This document shows, piece after piece, positions 1 through 10,116 of a stretch of 32,568 bases of DNA. Source of the stretch: Nodosilinea sp. LEGE 06152. GTDB taxonomy: Bacteria; Cyanobacteriota; Cyanobacteriia; Phormidesmidales; Phormidesmidaceae. The notes beneath the pieces were generated by a model. That model was not told the DNA's origin, did not search any database, and saw nothing but the letters and a program-made list of their open reading frames with translations. Position 1 is the first letter of the stretch, and each line of letters begins with the position of its first letter. Location: positions 354,209 through 386,776 of the forward strand of contig NZ_JADEWR010000004.1 in the NCBI RefSeq assembly GCF_015207525.1. Direction: 5' to 3'. The position numbers were made by a program, and so were the translations under genes.

Positions 1-1
1 G

Positions 2-121
2 CGGCAGCAGCAGTGCCCCCCGCCGGGCTGGGGCTGGGGCCAGGGGTTAGACTCTGGAGTCAAACCTAAGGCTAAGGTCTGCTATGTACAGCGTCGGCCC
101 GGTAGTTGCGGATATAACTGA
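2..121 (+). CDS. Possible C-terminal end of an unidentified protein (5' partial)
   Basis: A reading frame is open from the first bases of the window to a TGA at 119-121, giving about 39 residues that begin Gln-rich, pass through a Pro/Gly/Trp stretch and end CYVQRRPGSCGYN. The upstream part lies outside the window, so no family can be named. A strong hairpin at 203-243 would suit as its terminator. Another frame is also open for the first 66 bases, so this may be chance. Confidence 0.25.
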   Translation, partial: RQQQCPPPGWGWGQGLDSGVKPKAKVCYVQRRPGSCGYN

Positions 122-202
122 TAGCTGAAAAGCTCATCACTGCGACGCTGCCGGGCGCACTAGCGGTTTAACAAAACCGACGCTCGTATAGCTCCAAAAG
201 CT

Positions 203-243
203 AAAATGGCCCCTGCTCTGTCAACCAGAGCAGGGGCCATTTT
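203..243. terminator. Bidirectional intrinsic terminator between the left-edge gene and ppk1
   Basis: A perfect 18-bp inverted repeat (left arm 203-220, loop 221-225, right arm 226-243) has an A run at its left edge and a T run at its right edge, so it can act on both strands. It lies 60 bp beyond the ppk1 stop codon. Confidence 0.85.
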
Positions 244-302
244 ACTGGGTTAAGGCTGGGGATAGTTGAGCTGCCAAGGCGCAGACTAGCCAGGATCAGG
301 CG

Positions 303-2510
303 CTACACCTGATCGCGCTTGAGGGCGTTGGCCATCAGCATTTTGTGGGTGCCGCGCTCCTCCTCTCCCTTTTTGGGGCGACGCTGGGTAAAGGTGCCAT
401 CGGCCGCCATTTCCCACGCCTGGCGGTTGTCGGCTAGCAGCACGTCGAGAATGGTCTGTAGCTCCTTAATTAGGCTGGGGGCCTCGATCGGAACTACGGC
501 CTCTACCCGGCGATCGAGGTTGCGCGTCATCCAGTCGGCGCTGCCAATGTAGTACTCGGGCTGACCGCTGTTGTGAAAGCAGAAAATGCGTGAGTGCTCT
601 AGGAACCGACCAATGACGCTAATCACGCGAATATTGTCGCTCACTCCCGGTATTCCGGGGCGCAGGCAGCAGATGCCGCGCACGATCAAATCAATCTCGA
701 CACCAGCCTGGGAGGCTTGGTAGAGCAGCCTGATAATGCGGGCATCTACCAGGGAGTTCATCTTGGCGACAATTTTGCCTCGGCCACCCTTTTGGGCGTG
801 ATCGATCTCGCGGCGAATCAGATCTTCCATGCGATCGCGCAAAGTCAGCGGTGCCACCAGTAGCTTACGGTAGGCCTTTTGGCGCGAGTAGCCAGTGAGA
901 AAGTTAAATAAATCAGACAGATCAGCGCCCAGTTCCTCCTGGCAGCTAAACAGCCCCAGGTCGGTGTAGAGCTTCGACGTTTTGGGATTGTAGTTACCGG
1001 TGCCAATGTGCACGTAGCGGCGAATTTCGCTGCCCTCTTCGCGCACGACCAAAGTAGTTTTGGTGTGGGTCTTCAGTCCTACGATGCCGTACACCACGTG
1101 CACCCCGGCATCTTCCAGCTTTTTGGCCCACTCAATGTTGTTGGCTTCGTCAAAACGGGCCTTGAGTTCGACTAGAGCCACCACCTGCTTGCGATTTTCT
1201 GCCGCTGCGATCAGCGCCTTCACAATAGGTGAGTCGCCTGACGTACGGTAGAGGGTAATTTTAATAGCCAGCACCTTGGGGTCGTTAGCCGCTTGGGTAA
1301 TAAACTCCTGCACCGAAGACCCAAACGATTCGTAGGGGTGGTGGACTAAAATATCCCCTTCCCGCAGCGTGGCAAAAATGTTGGGGGGGTGCTCGGAGTA
1401 GCTGCGGTTGCCGTCCTCATCGAGTTCCATTACGGGCTTGAGCCGAGGCGGCACCAGCGCTGACCAGGGTTTTGCCTTCAGCTCCGGCAGCGGCAGCGAC
1501 ATAAAAAAGAATAGGTCTCTGAGGTTTAACAGCCCGTCGATGTCGTAGACGCGATCGCTGCTGACCCTCAGCTCGCGCATCAGCCCTTCCTTAAGATCGG
1601 CAGGCATAGCGCTCTCTAGCTCAACCCGGCAGACAAAGCCCTCTAGCCGCCGCTTGTTGATCTCCTTCTCGATCGCAAGCAGTAAATCATCAGCCTCGTC
1701 CTCTAAAACCGGGAAATCGGCATCGCGAGTAATGCGAAACAGATGGTGCCCCACAATTGTCATGCCCGGAAATAAGTAGCCCAGGTTTTCGGCAATCACC
1801 TGCTCCAGCGGCACACCAATCCACAGGCAGGGTTCGCCCTGGTAGGTGCACAGCGGCTCGGGCATACCCACAAAGCGCGGCAGGCTGTTCGGCACCTTAA
1901 CCCGGGCAAAGCGCTCAACACCCGTGTCTGGGTCAGCCACCCTCACCGCCAGGTTCAAGCTCAGGTTCGACATGCGCGGAAAGGGGTGCGATGGGTCAAC
2001 GCTGAGGGGCGTCAGCACCGGAAAAATGCGCTTCTCAAAATAGTCTCTGAGGTAGAACGTCTGCTCTTTGCTGAGGTCGCGGTAGTTTTGCAGGTATACC
2101 CCATGCTCCCTTAGCGCTGGCAGCAGTTCATGCTTAAAGGTCTGGTGCTGGAGCTGCACTTTCTCGACCAGGTGCGATCGCATCACCTCTAGCTGCTTCA
2201 CCGGCGTCAGCTTGTCTGGCGTCTCAGGGTGAACCCCAGCCTCCGCCTGATCCATCACTCCAGAAATACGCACCATAAAGAACTCGTCCAAATTGGCGCT
2301 GTAGATCGCTAAAAACTGCAGTCGCTCCAGCAGCGGCGTGCGGGGGTCAAGGGCCTCGTGCAGCACCCGCTCATTAAACCCCAGCCAGCTCACCTCGCGG
2401 TTGATGTAGTAGCGAGAATCGCTGAGATCAATCTCCTGCTCTGCTTTCTGCGCGGCCCCTTTCTCTGTTTTCTGCTCTGCCCCCTTCTCTAAGCGCTCAG
2501 CCTTCGTCAT
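303..2510 (-). CDS. ppk1: Polyphosphate kinase 1
   Basis: Reversibly transfers the gamma phosphate of ATP to inorganic polyphosphate, building the phosphate and energy store. The 735 residues fit the PPK1 family. The N-terminal domain starts with RYYINREVSWLGFNERVLHE and the SANLDEFFMVRISG motif near residue 75. The catalytic C-terminal half contains FDEANNIEWAKKLEDAGVHV followed by GLKTHTK, which carries the histidine expected to be phosphorylated, and later FCFHNSG...YYIGSADWMTRNLDRRVE, holding the second conserved histidine and the phosphate-binding arginines. The first 25 residues are a Lys/Glu/Ala-rich lead typical of variable family N-termini. The ATG lacks a clear Shine-Dalgarno, so the exact start is uncertain. 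The gene is single, divergent from atpD across 250 bp, and followed by a strong terminator. Confidence 0.97.
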   Translation of the reverse strand: MTKAERLEKGAEQKTEKGAAQKAEQEIDLSDSRYYINREVSWLGFNERVLHEALDPRTPLLERLQFLAIYSANLDEFFMVRISGVMDQAEAGVHPETPDKLTPVKQLEVMRSHLVEKVQLQHQTFKHELLPALREHGVYLQNYRDLSKEQTFYLRDYFEKRIFPVLTPLSVDPSHPFPRMSNLSLNLAVRVADPDTGVERFARVKVPNSLPRFVGMPEPLCTYQGEPCLWIGVPLEQVIAENLGYLFPGMTIVGHHLFRITRDADFPVLEDEADDLLLAIEKEINKRRLEGFVCRVELESAMPADLKEGLMRELRVSSDRVYDIDGLLNLRDLFFFMSLPLPELKAKPWSALVPPRLKPVMELDEDGNRSYSEHPPNIFATLREGDILVHHPYESFGSSVQEFITQAANDPKVLAIKITLYRTSGDSPIVKALIAAAENRKQVVALVELKARFDEANNIEWAKKLEDAGVHVVYGIVGLKTHTKTTLVVREEGSEIRRYVHIGTGNYNPKTSKLYTDLGLFSCQEELGADLSDLFNFLTGYSRQKAYRKLLVAPLTLRDRMEDLIRREIDHAQKGGRGKIVAKMNSLVDARIIRLLYQASQAGVEIDLIVRGICCLRPGIPGVSDNIRVISVIGRFLEHSRIFCFHNSGQPEYYIGSADWMTRNLDRRVEAVVPIEAPSLIKELQTILDVLLADNRQAWEMAADGTFTQRRPKKGEEERGTHKMLMANALKRDQV

Positions 2511-2556
2511 TGCGGTGTCTACGCCCCAAGTCTGTATATGAGGGTATTTTAATGAT

Positions 2557-2577
2557 TTAACCTGATGGTTTGGTTAA
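2557..2577. promoter_or_regulatory. TTAACC/GGTTAA inverted repeat in the ppk1-atpD divergent region
   Basis: TTAACC (2557-2562) and its exact complement GGTTAA (2572-2577) lie 47 bp upstream of the ppk1 start. The arms look like single Pho-box half-sites (the cyanobacterial consensus contains TTAA followed by pyrimidines), but the usual tandem 8-bp units with 3-bp spacing are not present. A phosphate-responsive role for ppk1 is therefore only a guess. Confidence 0.25.
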
Positions 2578-2751
2578 GGGCCATCCCGCCAAGCGATCGC
2601 TCGGCCTCAGCGGGTCAAAGCACCCAAGGATTAGATAAAGTCAGCGCAATCGTCGTAGGCTGTCGCGCTCTAGTGATACTCTGAATGGTGGCGCTTTAAA
2701 ACGTAACAGTCACTCAATAAAGCGACCGAAATAGCTGATCATACGAGATAG

Positions 2752-4215
<1,464 letters not shown>

Positions 4216-4230
4216 AACGTGGCTGCTGTC

Positions 4231-4255
4231 GGGGGCATGTGAGCTACCTGCCCCC
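4231..4255 (+). promoter_or_regulatory. Hairpin between the beta and epsilon genes
   Basis: GGGGGCA (4231-4237) pairs with TGCCCCC (4249-4255), with two further possible pairs inside the loop. No T run follows, so it is not a standard terminator. Its place between two co-transcribed genes suggests an mRNA processing, stability or partial attenuation element. That role is inferred. Confidence 0.45.
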
Positions 4256-4303
4256 AACCCCGTGTGCCCTCATACCCTGTGACATACCTATTTCATCCTT
4301 GTT

Positions 4304-4711
4304 ATGGCATTAACCGTTCGTGTAATTGCCCCAGACAAAACCGTTTGGGACTCTGAGGCTGAAGAAGTCATTCTGCCTAGCACTACTGGCCAGTTGGGCA
4401 TTTTAGCTGGCCACGCCCCACTGCTAACCGCCCTAGATGTCGGGGTAATGCGGGTCAGATCTGACAAAGAGTGGGTGCCCATTGCGTTAATGGGCGGCTT
4501 CGCCGAAGTTGACAGCAACGAAGTGATCATTCTGGTCAACGGGGCTGAACGAGGCGATGCGATCGACACAGCCACAGCCCAGGTGGCCTACCAGGAGGCC
4601 GAAGCCCGCCTGAATGAGGTCGATCCTGATGACAAGCAGGCCACAATCCAAGCCCGTCAGGGGCTGAAGCGGGCTCGGGCTCGGCTTCAGGCCGCCGGAG
4701 GGCTAAAGTAA
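4304..4711 (+). CDS. atpC: F1 ATP synthase subunit epsilon
   Basis: Central-stalk subunit that couples rotation of gamma to the c-ring and inhibits ATP hydrolysis (atpE in plastid naming). The 135-residue protein starts [27 protein letters not shown], the typical N-terminal beta-sandwich with [21 protein letters not shown]-terminal helical hairpin rich in Ala, Glu and Arg follows (residues about 88-135). It forms an operon with the beta gene and is followed by a strong terminator at 4732-4775. Confidence 0.97.
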   Translation: MALTVRVIAPDKTVWDSEAEEVILPSTTGQLGILAGHAPLLTALDVGVMRVRSDKEWVPIALMGGFAEVDSNEVIILVNGAERGDAIDTATAQVAYQEAEARLNEVDPDDKQATIQARQGLKRARARLQAAGGLK

Positions 4712-4731
4712 CCCTGCTGGTTTGCCTATCT

Positions 4732-4775
4732 AAAAAGCCCACTGCCTTAGTCTTAACTAAAGCAGTGGGCTTTTT
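4732..4775 (+). terminator. Intrinsic terminator of the atpD-atpC operon
   Basis: A perfect 14-bp stem (4732-4745 with 4762-4775) has extra pairing in the inner loop (TTAGT with ACTAA). It carries a T run on the plus side and an A run at the left edge, so it may also work for the minus-strand gene ending at 4866. Confidence 0.9.
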
Positions 4776-4865
4776 GTTAGGGTCAATACCTTGGGTAAGG
4801 CATGACCACAGGAAGTTAGCCTGGACCGAGAACTGCTGGTAAGAACCCGCACCTCGGTGAAGCCA

Positions 4866-5165
4866 TCACGAGCTACCGGTAAACGTAATCTCGGGAAAGC
4901 GATCTTGGGCTTCGGTTAGGGGTTTACCCTTACCTTCTTCCTGCCAATAGTTGATGATCTCGGTGGCCTGGTTGAGAATTTCAACCCGCTCTTCTTCCTC
5001 GATCCAGGGCTTTCCCTCTAGCTCGGTTTTCATTTGTTCCCAGGCATCGTTACGGGGCCAGAAGAAATAAGAGGTGAGCGGGCTAGTGCCCTTGCCTACC
5101 ACCTGATCAACTGCCAGCGCAACGTCATTTTCTAGCCAGAGTACTTTTAGGACAAATCTGGACAA
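4866..5165 (-). CDS. ycf65: Plastid-specific 30S ribosomal protein PSRP-3 (Ycf65, cS23)
   Basis: A small-subunit ribosomal protein found in cyanobacteria and plastids. I recognise it from [20 protein letters not shown], followed by [20 protein letters not shown] and [23 protein letters not shown]. The 99 residues are the usual size. The start is a TTG: GGAGG stands five bases upstream of it, and no in-frame ATG or GTG exists between it and the upstream stop, so TTG is the best choice. It is divergent from the HAD gene with 86 bp between them. Its terminator is probably the bidirectional hairpin at 4732-4775. Confidence 0.93.
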   Translation of the reverse strand: MSRFVLKVLWLENDVALAVDQVVGKGTSPLTSYFFWPRNDAWEQMKTELEGKPWIEEEERVEILNQATEIINYWQEEGKGKPLTEAQDRFPEITFTGSS

Positions 5166-5251
5166 GTAGACCTCCGCCGCAATTCCAAAAATACTACAGT
5201 CTATAATTCTATCACTTCGACTCCCTCAACTCTACCCCAAGTGTACATGCC

Positions 5252-6067
5252 ATGACCTCCTCGGCTGCTCCCCTCGCGATCGCGGTGTTTGATATTGACG
5301 GCGTACTGCGGGATGTCGGTAATTCTTACCGCCGCGCCCTGGCTGATACCGTGGAGGAATTCACCGGCGGCGGGTACCGGCCCTCTACCGAAGACGTGGA
5401 CCGCCTCAAGGGGGAAGGAATTTGGAACAACGACTGGGAGGGATCGCAGGAGTTGGTCTACCGCTACTTTGAAGCCCAGGGAAAACCCCGAGAGACCGTT
5501 GCCCTCGACTACGACGAAATTGTTGAGTTCTTTCAACGTCGCTACCGGGGGCCGCACCCCACCGACCCCGACCAGTGGACGGGCTACATTACCCAGGAGC
5601 CGCTGCTGGTCGAAAAATCGTATTTTGAGCGTTTGACCCGCGATCGCATTGCCTGGGGATTCTTTAGCGGCGCTACCCGAGGCTCAGCTAACTTTGTGCT
5701 GCAGCGTCGCCTGGGGCTGAGCACACCAGCGCTGGTGTGCATGGAAGATGCCCCCGGCAAGCCCGATCCCACCGGGCTGATGCAGGTGGTCGACAGGTTA
5801 ATAGCTCAAAATTCGCTGCCTGAGGGTTTGCCCATCGTCTATGTGGGCGATACCGTTGCCGACATGCAGACCGTTGTGCAGGCCAAAACCGCTTATGCTC
5901 AGCAGTGGTGGCTGGGGGTGGGCGTACTGCCACCCCATATCGTCGCCAGCGATGACGCCTACCGCGCTACCTACCACGATGAACTCAAAAGGGCTGGGGC
6001 CGATCGGGTGATTAGCCAGGTAACCGAGTTTACCGCTGACTACATTCAGGAGCTGATACAGGCTTGA
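5252..6067 (+). CDS. HAD-superfamily hydrolase (TIGR01548-like phosphatase)
   Basis: A probable cytosolic phosphatase of the haloacid dehalogenase superfamily, subfamily IA, 271 residues. All four HAD motifs are visible: nucleophile and acid/base Asp14 and Asp16 in FDIDGVL, Ser139 in FFSGATRGSAN, Lys170 in PGKPDPTG, and the Mg-binding GDTVAD at 199-204. The region between motifs I and II is a helical cap. The overall sequence resembles the cyanobacterial TIGR01548 group, related to histidinol-phosphatase-like proteins, but the natural substrate is unknown. It stands alone, divergent from ycf65. Confidence 0.88.
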   Translation: MTSSAAPLAIAVFDIDGVLRDVGNSYRRALADTVEEFTGGGYRPSTEDVDRLKGEGIWNNDWEGSQELVYRYFEAQGKPRETVALDYDEIVEFFQRRYRGPHPTDPDQWTGYITQEPLLVEKSYFERLTRDRIAWGFFSGATRGSANFVLQRRLGLSTPALVCMEDAPGKPDPTGLMQVVDRLIAQNSLPEGLPIVYVGDTVADMQTVVQAKTAYAQQWWLGVGVLPPHIVASDDAYRATYHDELKRAGADRVISQVTEFTADYIQELIQA

Positions 6068-6263
6068 GGCGTAGCGGTGTGCGTCGCTGAATTGAGGCAT
6101 AGACTTGGTGGGGCGTAGGCGCAGCCATGCCACAGACTTTGCGGCCGTTCGTCCCTACGGGAGACGTTGCACTGTTGATTCATACCTTGTATCTAACCGC
6201 CCCGGTCGTGTGCTGGCTGCGGCGGATGCTGGCAATTGCAACCTGGATCCGGGTGCAAAGAAA

Positions 6264-6291
6264 ACGGGAGGTGAGATAACTCACCTCCCGT
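6264..6291 (-). terminator. Intrinsic terminator downstream of the PEP-CTERM gene
   Basis: A perfect 12-bp stem (6264-6275 with 6280-6291) with a four-base loop is followed, on the minus strand, by a T-rich stretch. It lies 63 bp past the stop codon of the minus-strand gene. The HAD gene on the other strand ends 200 bp away. Confidence 0.8.
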
Positions 6292-6354
6292 CTACCATCA
6301 GGGTGCATCACTTTGATAAAGGCGCTCGTAACGCCTTTGGCCAACTCGATTGAG

Positions 6355-7164
6355 CTACTCTGCGGCCATTTTGCGGCGACGCAGGGTGGTAACTCCACCG
6401 ATGCCTACGGCTAGTATGCCCAAAATTGCAGAGGGTTCAGGTACGTCTTCGGCAGGCGGTGCCCCATGCTGAATGCCGCGCACCGCAAAGATAACATCGT
6501 TGTAGTCGCGATCGCCGCCGCCGACAATATCCTCAAAGCCCAGGATAATCCAGTCTTTGTGCTGAAAGGCCACGACGTGCTGAAGACCACTGGGGTTAGC
6601 GGCGGCGTTGGTGCCCAACATAGTGGTGCCGCCGTTCTTGCCGTTCGACTTAATCATAAAGTCGAGCTGAGTAGCACCGACAAACCCGCCCAGGCTGACA
6701 CCTTGGCCCAGCGCCAGCGGACCATTCTTTTCGCTCAGCTTGCTGTCGGGAGACGAGATATCGTCAAAGATTTTGCCATTGCTGATCAGGCTGCCGGAGC
6801 TGTCTTTAGCCGTATAAAAGAGCTGGTTACGGTAGCCTGCGCCCTCGTTGATGAAGTAGACCTCGACGGGGTCAACCCCATTCCAGAACAGCTTGCTGGT
6901 ATCAAGCTGGTACTGAGACAGAAAGCTTTGGGAGAGGGCATTGGCCTCATTATTGATCAGCTTTTTGAGCTCTTCTAGCGTGGTAGAAGACTCCAGCAGA
7001 TTGAGCGACTTGAGGTTGTCAAAGCCGAGGCTGGTAGAGAACTGGTTGGGGGTGAGACCGGCGGCGGGCAGTTGGGCTTGAGCGGGGGCAGTAGCCACAA
7101 CGCTAACAGACACTGCGGCTGCCGCCGCGAGCCCTGCCTCTAAAAGGTGACGATTTAAAAACAT
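6355..7164 (-). CDS. PEP-CTERM sorting-signal protein with DUF4114 domain
   Basis: A secreted 269-residue protein. An N-terminal signal peptide is evident: a basic start, an Ala/Val-rich core at about 10-28 and an APAQAQ cleavage region. The C-terminal half contains the DUF4114 hallmark WIILGFEDIVGGGDRDYNDV (about residues 204-224). The tail is a PEP-CTERM signal: VPEPSA, a hydrophobic helix and a basic RRRK end. Such proteins are exported and processed by an exosortase/EPS system; no exosortase gene is in the window. The middle part has no recognised family. It is divergent from the LysR gene, which may regulate it. A terminator lies at 6264-6291. Confidence 0.88.
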   Translation of the reverse strand: MFLNRHLLEAGLAAAAAVSVSVVATAPAQAQLPAAGLTPNQFSTSLGFDNLKSLNLLESSTTLEELKKLINNEANALSQSFLSQYQLDTSKLFWNGVDPVEVYFINEGAGYRNQLFYTAKDSSGSLISNGKIFDDISSPDSKLSEKNGPLALGQGVSLGGFVGATQLDFMIKSNGKNGGTTMLGTNAAANPSGLQHVVAFQHKDWIILGFEDIVGGGDRDYNDVIFAVRGIQHGAPPAEDVPEPSAILGILAVGIGGVTTLRRRKMAAE

Positions 7165-7582
7165 CCCTGGTACCTGGTTAGTAATTTAGTGTGGTTACAT
7201 TGGGCACCCACCGCTAAGGGAGGGTCTGGGGTGAGCAGCCTGGCCCGCAGTTGCGGCCTAGGCTACTCTGGAGCCAGCAAACAGGCTGACACAGCATGGT
7301 TCTAATCTACTCGCCCGGTTGCGGCCTAGCCTGGGTAGATGCCACAGTTAATTCATAAAGTTTCCGTGATTTAGCTTCTAGAGAAGTAAAAAGTATTGCC
7401 AGAAATACGGATGTCGCCTACGTAGTTGCCTAACCTAACACTCTTCAGCTCGTGCAGCAAACTCGCCGCCCGGCTGGAGAGGTCAATAGGACGACAGAAA
7501 TTCTTGGGAAAATTTTGTCGACCTGGGCTATTCAGGGGTTAGTGTCTAGGTCTAGCTTATCTGAATCAATTAGGACAGCACA
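7165..7582. other. 418-bp intergenic region between divergent PEP-CTERM and LysR genes
   Basis: No supported gene. It must hold both promoters and probably LysR operator sites, but I could not fix them. A 12-bp direct repeat, GTTGCGGCCTAG, occurs at 7250-7261 and 7318-7329, inside what would be the 5' side of the PEP-CTERM gene. A 60-codon frame at 7452-7634 runs into the LysR gene and looks like chance. Confidence 0.5.
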
Positions 7583-8524
7583 ATGGCTAAAGCTGACCCC
7601 CAACGACTCAAGCTTTCACAACTGCGGGCGCTAGTGGCCATTGCCGATGCAGGATCCTTCAGCGATGCGGCGCTGCATTTAGAGCTGTCTCAGTCAGCGG
7701 TGAGCCACGCCATTGCCACCCTGGAGGAGGAGCTGGGGGTGCTGCTGCTCAATCGGGGTCGCCAGGGGGCCGTGCTGACCCCAGTGGGCGAACAGATTAC
7801 TGAAGAGGCGCGGCAGGTGCTGCGATCGCTGCACAGTCTTTGCCACAAAGCCGATCTGTCCAAGGGGCTAGAAACTGGCGAAGTTCGGATTGCGGCGTTT
7901 CGTAGCGTAGCCACCCACATTTTGCCGGAGGTGATTCGTCAGTTTCGGCAGCAGTTTCCGGGCGTGGCCATTACGATTGACGAAAAATTTCACTACGAAA
8001 TGGTTGAGAGCGACCTGCGCCAGGGGCGGGCCGACGTGGGGTTTACCTACCTGCCCACCCAAGCCGAATTTGACCAGTGGGAACTCCTGCGCGATCGCTA
8101 CATTGCGCTGCTACCGCCCGGATCTCCAACGCTGCAGCCGCTCACCTGGGAGGAGCTGGCCACCTACCCGCTGATTTTAACGCCCCCCGACGATGGCGAC
8201 AGGCAGTACATCGACCGTCTGCTGCACCGTTCGGGGCAGCAAATACAGCCGGCCTATGTTGTGCGCGAAGACTCTACTATTCTCAGCATGGTAGAACGGG
8301 GGCTAGGCGCAACCATCATGGCTTCCTTGGCGGCGGAACCGATTCCGGCGGGGCTACGGGTGGTGGAGTTGCCTCAGCCGCTGGAGCGGATTATTGGCAT
8401 GGTTGTGCTGCGCGAGGCCCTGCTGCCGCCGCCGGTATACGCCTTTTTAGATCGGCTCAAGGCCATTTGGCCCCAGGTGCGATCGGGGCCGGCATCCAAT
8501 ATTTTGACGACCGAGAAAAGGTAG
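7583..8524 (+). CDS. LysR-family transcriptional regulator
   Basis: A 313-residue DNA-binding regulator. The winged helix-turn-helix is at residues about 8-67: LSQLRALVAIADAGSFSDAA, then LELSQSAVSHAIATLEEELG and a LLLNRGRQGAVLTPVGE wing. A linker helix and a periplasmic-binding-protein-like effector domain follow from about residue 95 (GEVRIAAFRSVATHILPEVI) to the end. The effector cannot be told from sequence. It is divergent from the PEP-CTERM gene, the common LysR arrangement for controlling a neighbour and itself. thrC converges on its 3' end. Start ATG at 7583. Confidence 0.93.
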   Translation: MAKADPQRLKLSQLRALVAIADAGSFSDAALHLELSQSAVSHAIATLEEELGVLLLNRGRQGAVLTPVGEQITEEARQVLRSLHSLCHKADLSKGLETGEVRIAAFRSVATHILPEVIRQFRQQFPGVAITIDEKFHYEMVESDLRQGRADVGFTYLPTQAEFDQWELLRDRYIALLPPGSPTLQPLTWEELATYPLILTPPDDGDRQYIDRLLHRSGQQIQPAYVVREDSTILSMVERGLGATIMASLAAEPIPAGLRVVELPQPLERIIGMVVLREALLPPPVYAFLDRLKAIWPQVRSGPASNILTTEKR

Positions 8525-8555
8525 ATCCAGGGGTTGCCGCTGAGAGCAGCCGATG

Positions 8556-8583
8556 AAAAATGCCCCAGCACTGGGCCGGGGCA
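8556..8583 (-). terminator. Likely intrinsic terminator for thrC
   Basis: TGCCCC (8561-8566) and GGGGCA (8578-8583) form a stem that is followed on the minus strand by five T residues (8556-8560 read in complement). It sits between the convergent LysR and thrC genes, about 110 bp beyond the thrC stop. The T run favours the minus-strand use. Confidence 0.6.
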
Positions 8584-8693
8584 GAAGGTCGTTGTTGTTC
8601 TGGAGGGATGCTGAACGCTGTTCACAGTCTCCAGCGATAGCTACAGGTCGCTCAGGTCAATTTACGGATGAAATGCAAAACTTATACTTATGG

Positions 8694-9809
8694 TTAGAAC
8701 CCCATTGCCCTTGCCAGGGTGGCGGCATCGGGGTTGAGTCCACCTTTTACCTGGTTGTTGCTGTGGGCGATCGCGGTGTCGGGGTCTTTTAGCCCGTTGC
8801 CAGTGAGCACACAGACAATGTTGGCCCCGGCAGGCACCTGGTCTTTGACTTTTAATAGCCCAGCTACCGAGGCGGCGCTGGCGGGCTCACAAAAGACTCC
8901 CTCCAGGGCCAGCAGACGGTAAGCCTCTAAAATTTCGTCGTCGGTAACCGCATTAAACGTTCCCTGGCTGGCGTCGCGTACCGCTTCAGCCTTGGTCCAG
9001 CTGGCCGGGTTGCCGATGCGAATGGCGGTAGCCAGCGTTTGCGGGTCGCGCACCACATGACCACTGACGAGAGGAGCGGCCCCAGCGGCTTGAAAACCCA
9101 TCATGCGGGGCAGGCGGCTGCACTTGCGCTGCTGGTGGTACTCGCAGAACCCCATCCAATAGGCGGTGATATTACCGGCATTGCCCACCGGAATGCACAG
9201 CCAGTCGGGGGCATCGCCCAGGGCATCAACCACCTCAAAGGCCCCGGTCTTTTGCCCCTCCAGGCGGTAGGGATTGACCGAGTTAACCAGGGTAATGGGG
9301 TAATCTTCCGCCAGCTCACGCACCATGGTCAGGGCATCGTCAAAGTTGCCGTTGATGGCGAGCACTTCGGCCCCATAGAGCAGGGCCTGGGCCAGCTTAC
9401 CGAGGGCAACGTAGCCGTCGGGAATTAGCACAAAGGCCCGCATACCGCCCCGGCGAGCGTAGGCGGCGGCGGCAGCGGAGGTGTTGCCGGTGCTGGCGCA
9501 AATAACCGCTTCGGCTCCGGCCTCCTTGGCTTTAGAAATAGCCATGGTCATGCCCCGGTCTTTGAAGCTGCCGGTGGGATTGAGGCCGTCGTACTTGACC
9601 CAAACCTTCACATCCTTGCCAACGTGCTGGGCCAGTACCGGCATCGGAATTAGGGGAGTGTTGCCCTCGCATAGGGTAACCACCGGAGTTTGATCCGTCA
9701 CAGGCAGGTAGGCTCGGTAGGCCTCAATGAGCCCGGGCCAAGGCTGTAGCCCGGTGGCCTGGGGCCGAGAGACTGGGGTGGCGGTGGCAGGATTTATGCT
9801 TAGGGTCAC
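8694..9809 (-). CDS. thrC: Threonine synthase
   Basis: A PLP-dependent enzyme converting O-phosphohomoserine to threonine, the last step of threonine synthesis, in the cytosol. The 371 residues match the shorter threonine synthase type. [11 protein letters not shown] is near residue 47; the PLP lysine is Lys83 in [25 protein letters not shown] binds substrate and cofactor phosphate, [14 protein letters not shown] follows, and the C-terminal [10 protein letters not shown] is the typical cofactor-ring loop. It is a single gene. Its upstream region contains several CCAAAC/GTTTGG repeats shared with the divergent gene at 10117. Confidence 0.95.
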   Translation of the reverse strand: MTLSINPATATPVSRPQATGLQPWPGLIEAYRAYLPVTDQTPVVTLCEGNTPLIPMPVLAQHVGKDVKVWVKYDGLNPTGSFKDRGMTMAISKAKEAGAEAVICASTGNTSAAAAAYARRGGMRAFVLIPDGYVALGKLAQALLYGAEVLAINGNFDDALTMVRELAEDYPITLVNSVNPYRLEGQKTGAFEVVDALGDAPDWLCIPVGNAGNITAYWMGFCEYHQQRKCSRLPRMMGFQAAGAAPLVSGHVVRDPQTLATAIRIGNPASWTKAEAVRDASQGTFNAVTDDEILEAYRLLALEGVFCEPASAASVAGLLKVKDQVPAGANIVCVLTGNGLKDPDTAIAHSNNQVKGGLNPDAATLARAMGF

Positions 9810-10116
9810 GGTAGGTCGACGGTATTAATAGTTGAGTATAGAGAGCGTTAAAGGCCCAGGGGACTCGGCAGCCCGACCCGAACACCAGCTTTTGTGTTTC
9901 CTAGTTTACCGTGAGCCTTGACCTCAACGGATCAACTACCGCAGTTTTGGCAGGCCGAGTAGAAAGCTGACTTGACCAAACCGCTATCCAATTGGCAAAC
10001 TGCCCAGGTTAAACCAATGACCCAAACGGTTTGGTTTAAGATTGCCCTCTGGACAGTAGGGTTAAAATGCCTTAACTTTCTGACTGAGTACAATTCCCTA
10101 TTTTACTACTTCTTCC
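9810..10116. other. 307-bp divergent intergenic region with inverted repeats
   Basis: No gene seen. Between 9976 and 10039 there are repeated CCAAAC/GTTTGG words: CCAAAC-G-GTTTGG is a palindrome at 10022-10034, and TTAAACCA (10009-10016) is the exact complement of TGGTTTAA (10032-10039). The plus-strand gene at 10117 and thrC both start from this region. Confidence 0.55.
10009..10039. promoter_or_regulatory. Candidate operator: nested CCAAAC/GTTTGG inverted repeats
   Basis: An inverted repeat of 8 bp (10009-10016 with 10032-10039) overlaps a 6-1-6 palindrome (10022-10034). The block lies about 80 bp upstream of the gene at 10117. The symmetry suggests a dimeric repressor or activator site; the factor is unknown. 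Confidence 0.35.

Noticed and set aside
6466..6978. A 170-codon plus frame opposite the PEP-CTERM gene
   Set aside because: It is wholly antisense to a gene with clear signal peptide, DUF4114 and sorting signal.
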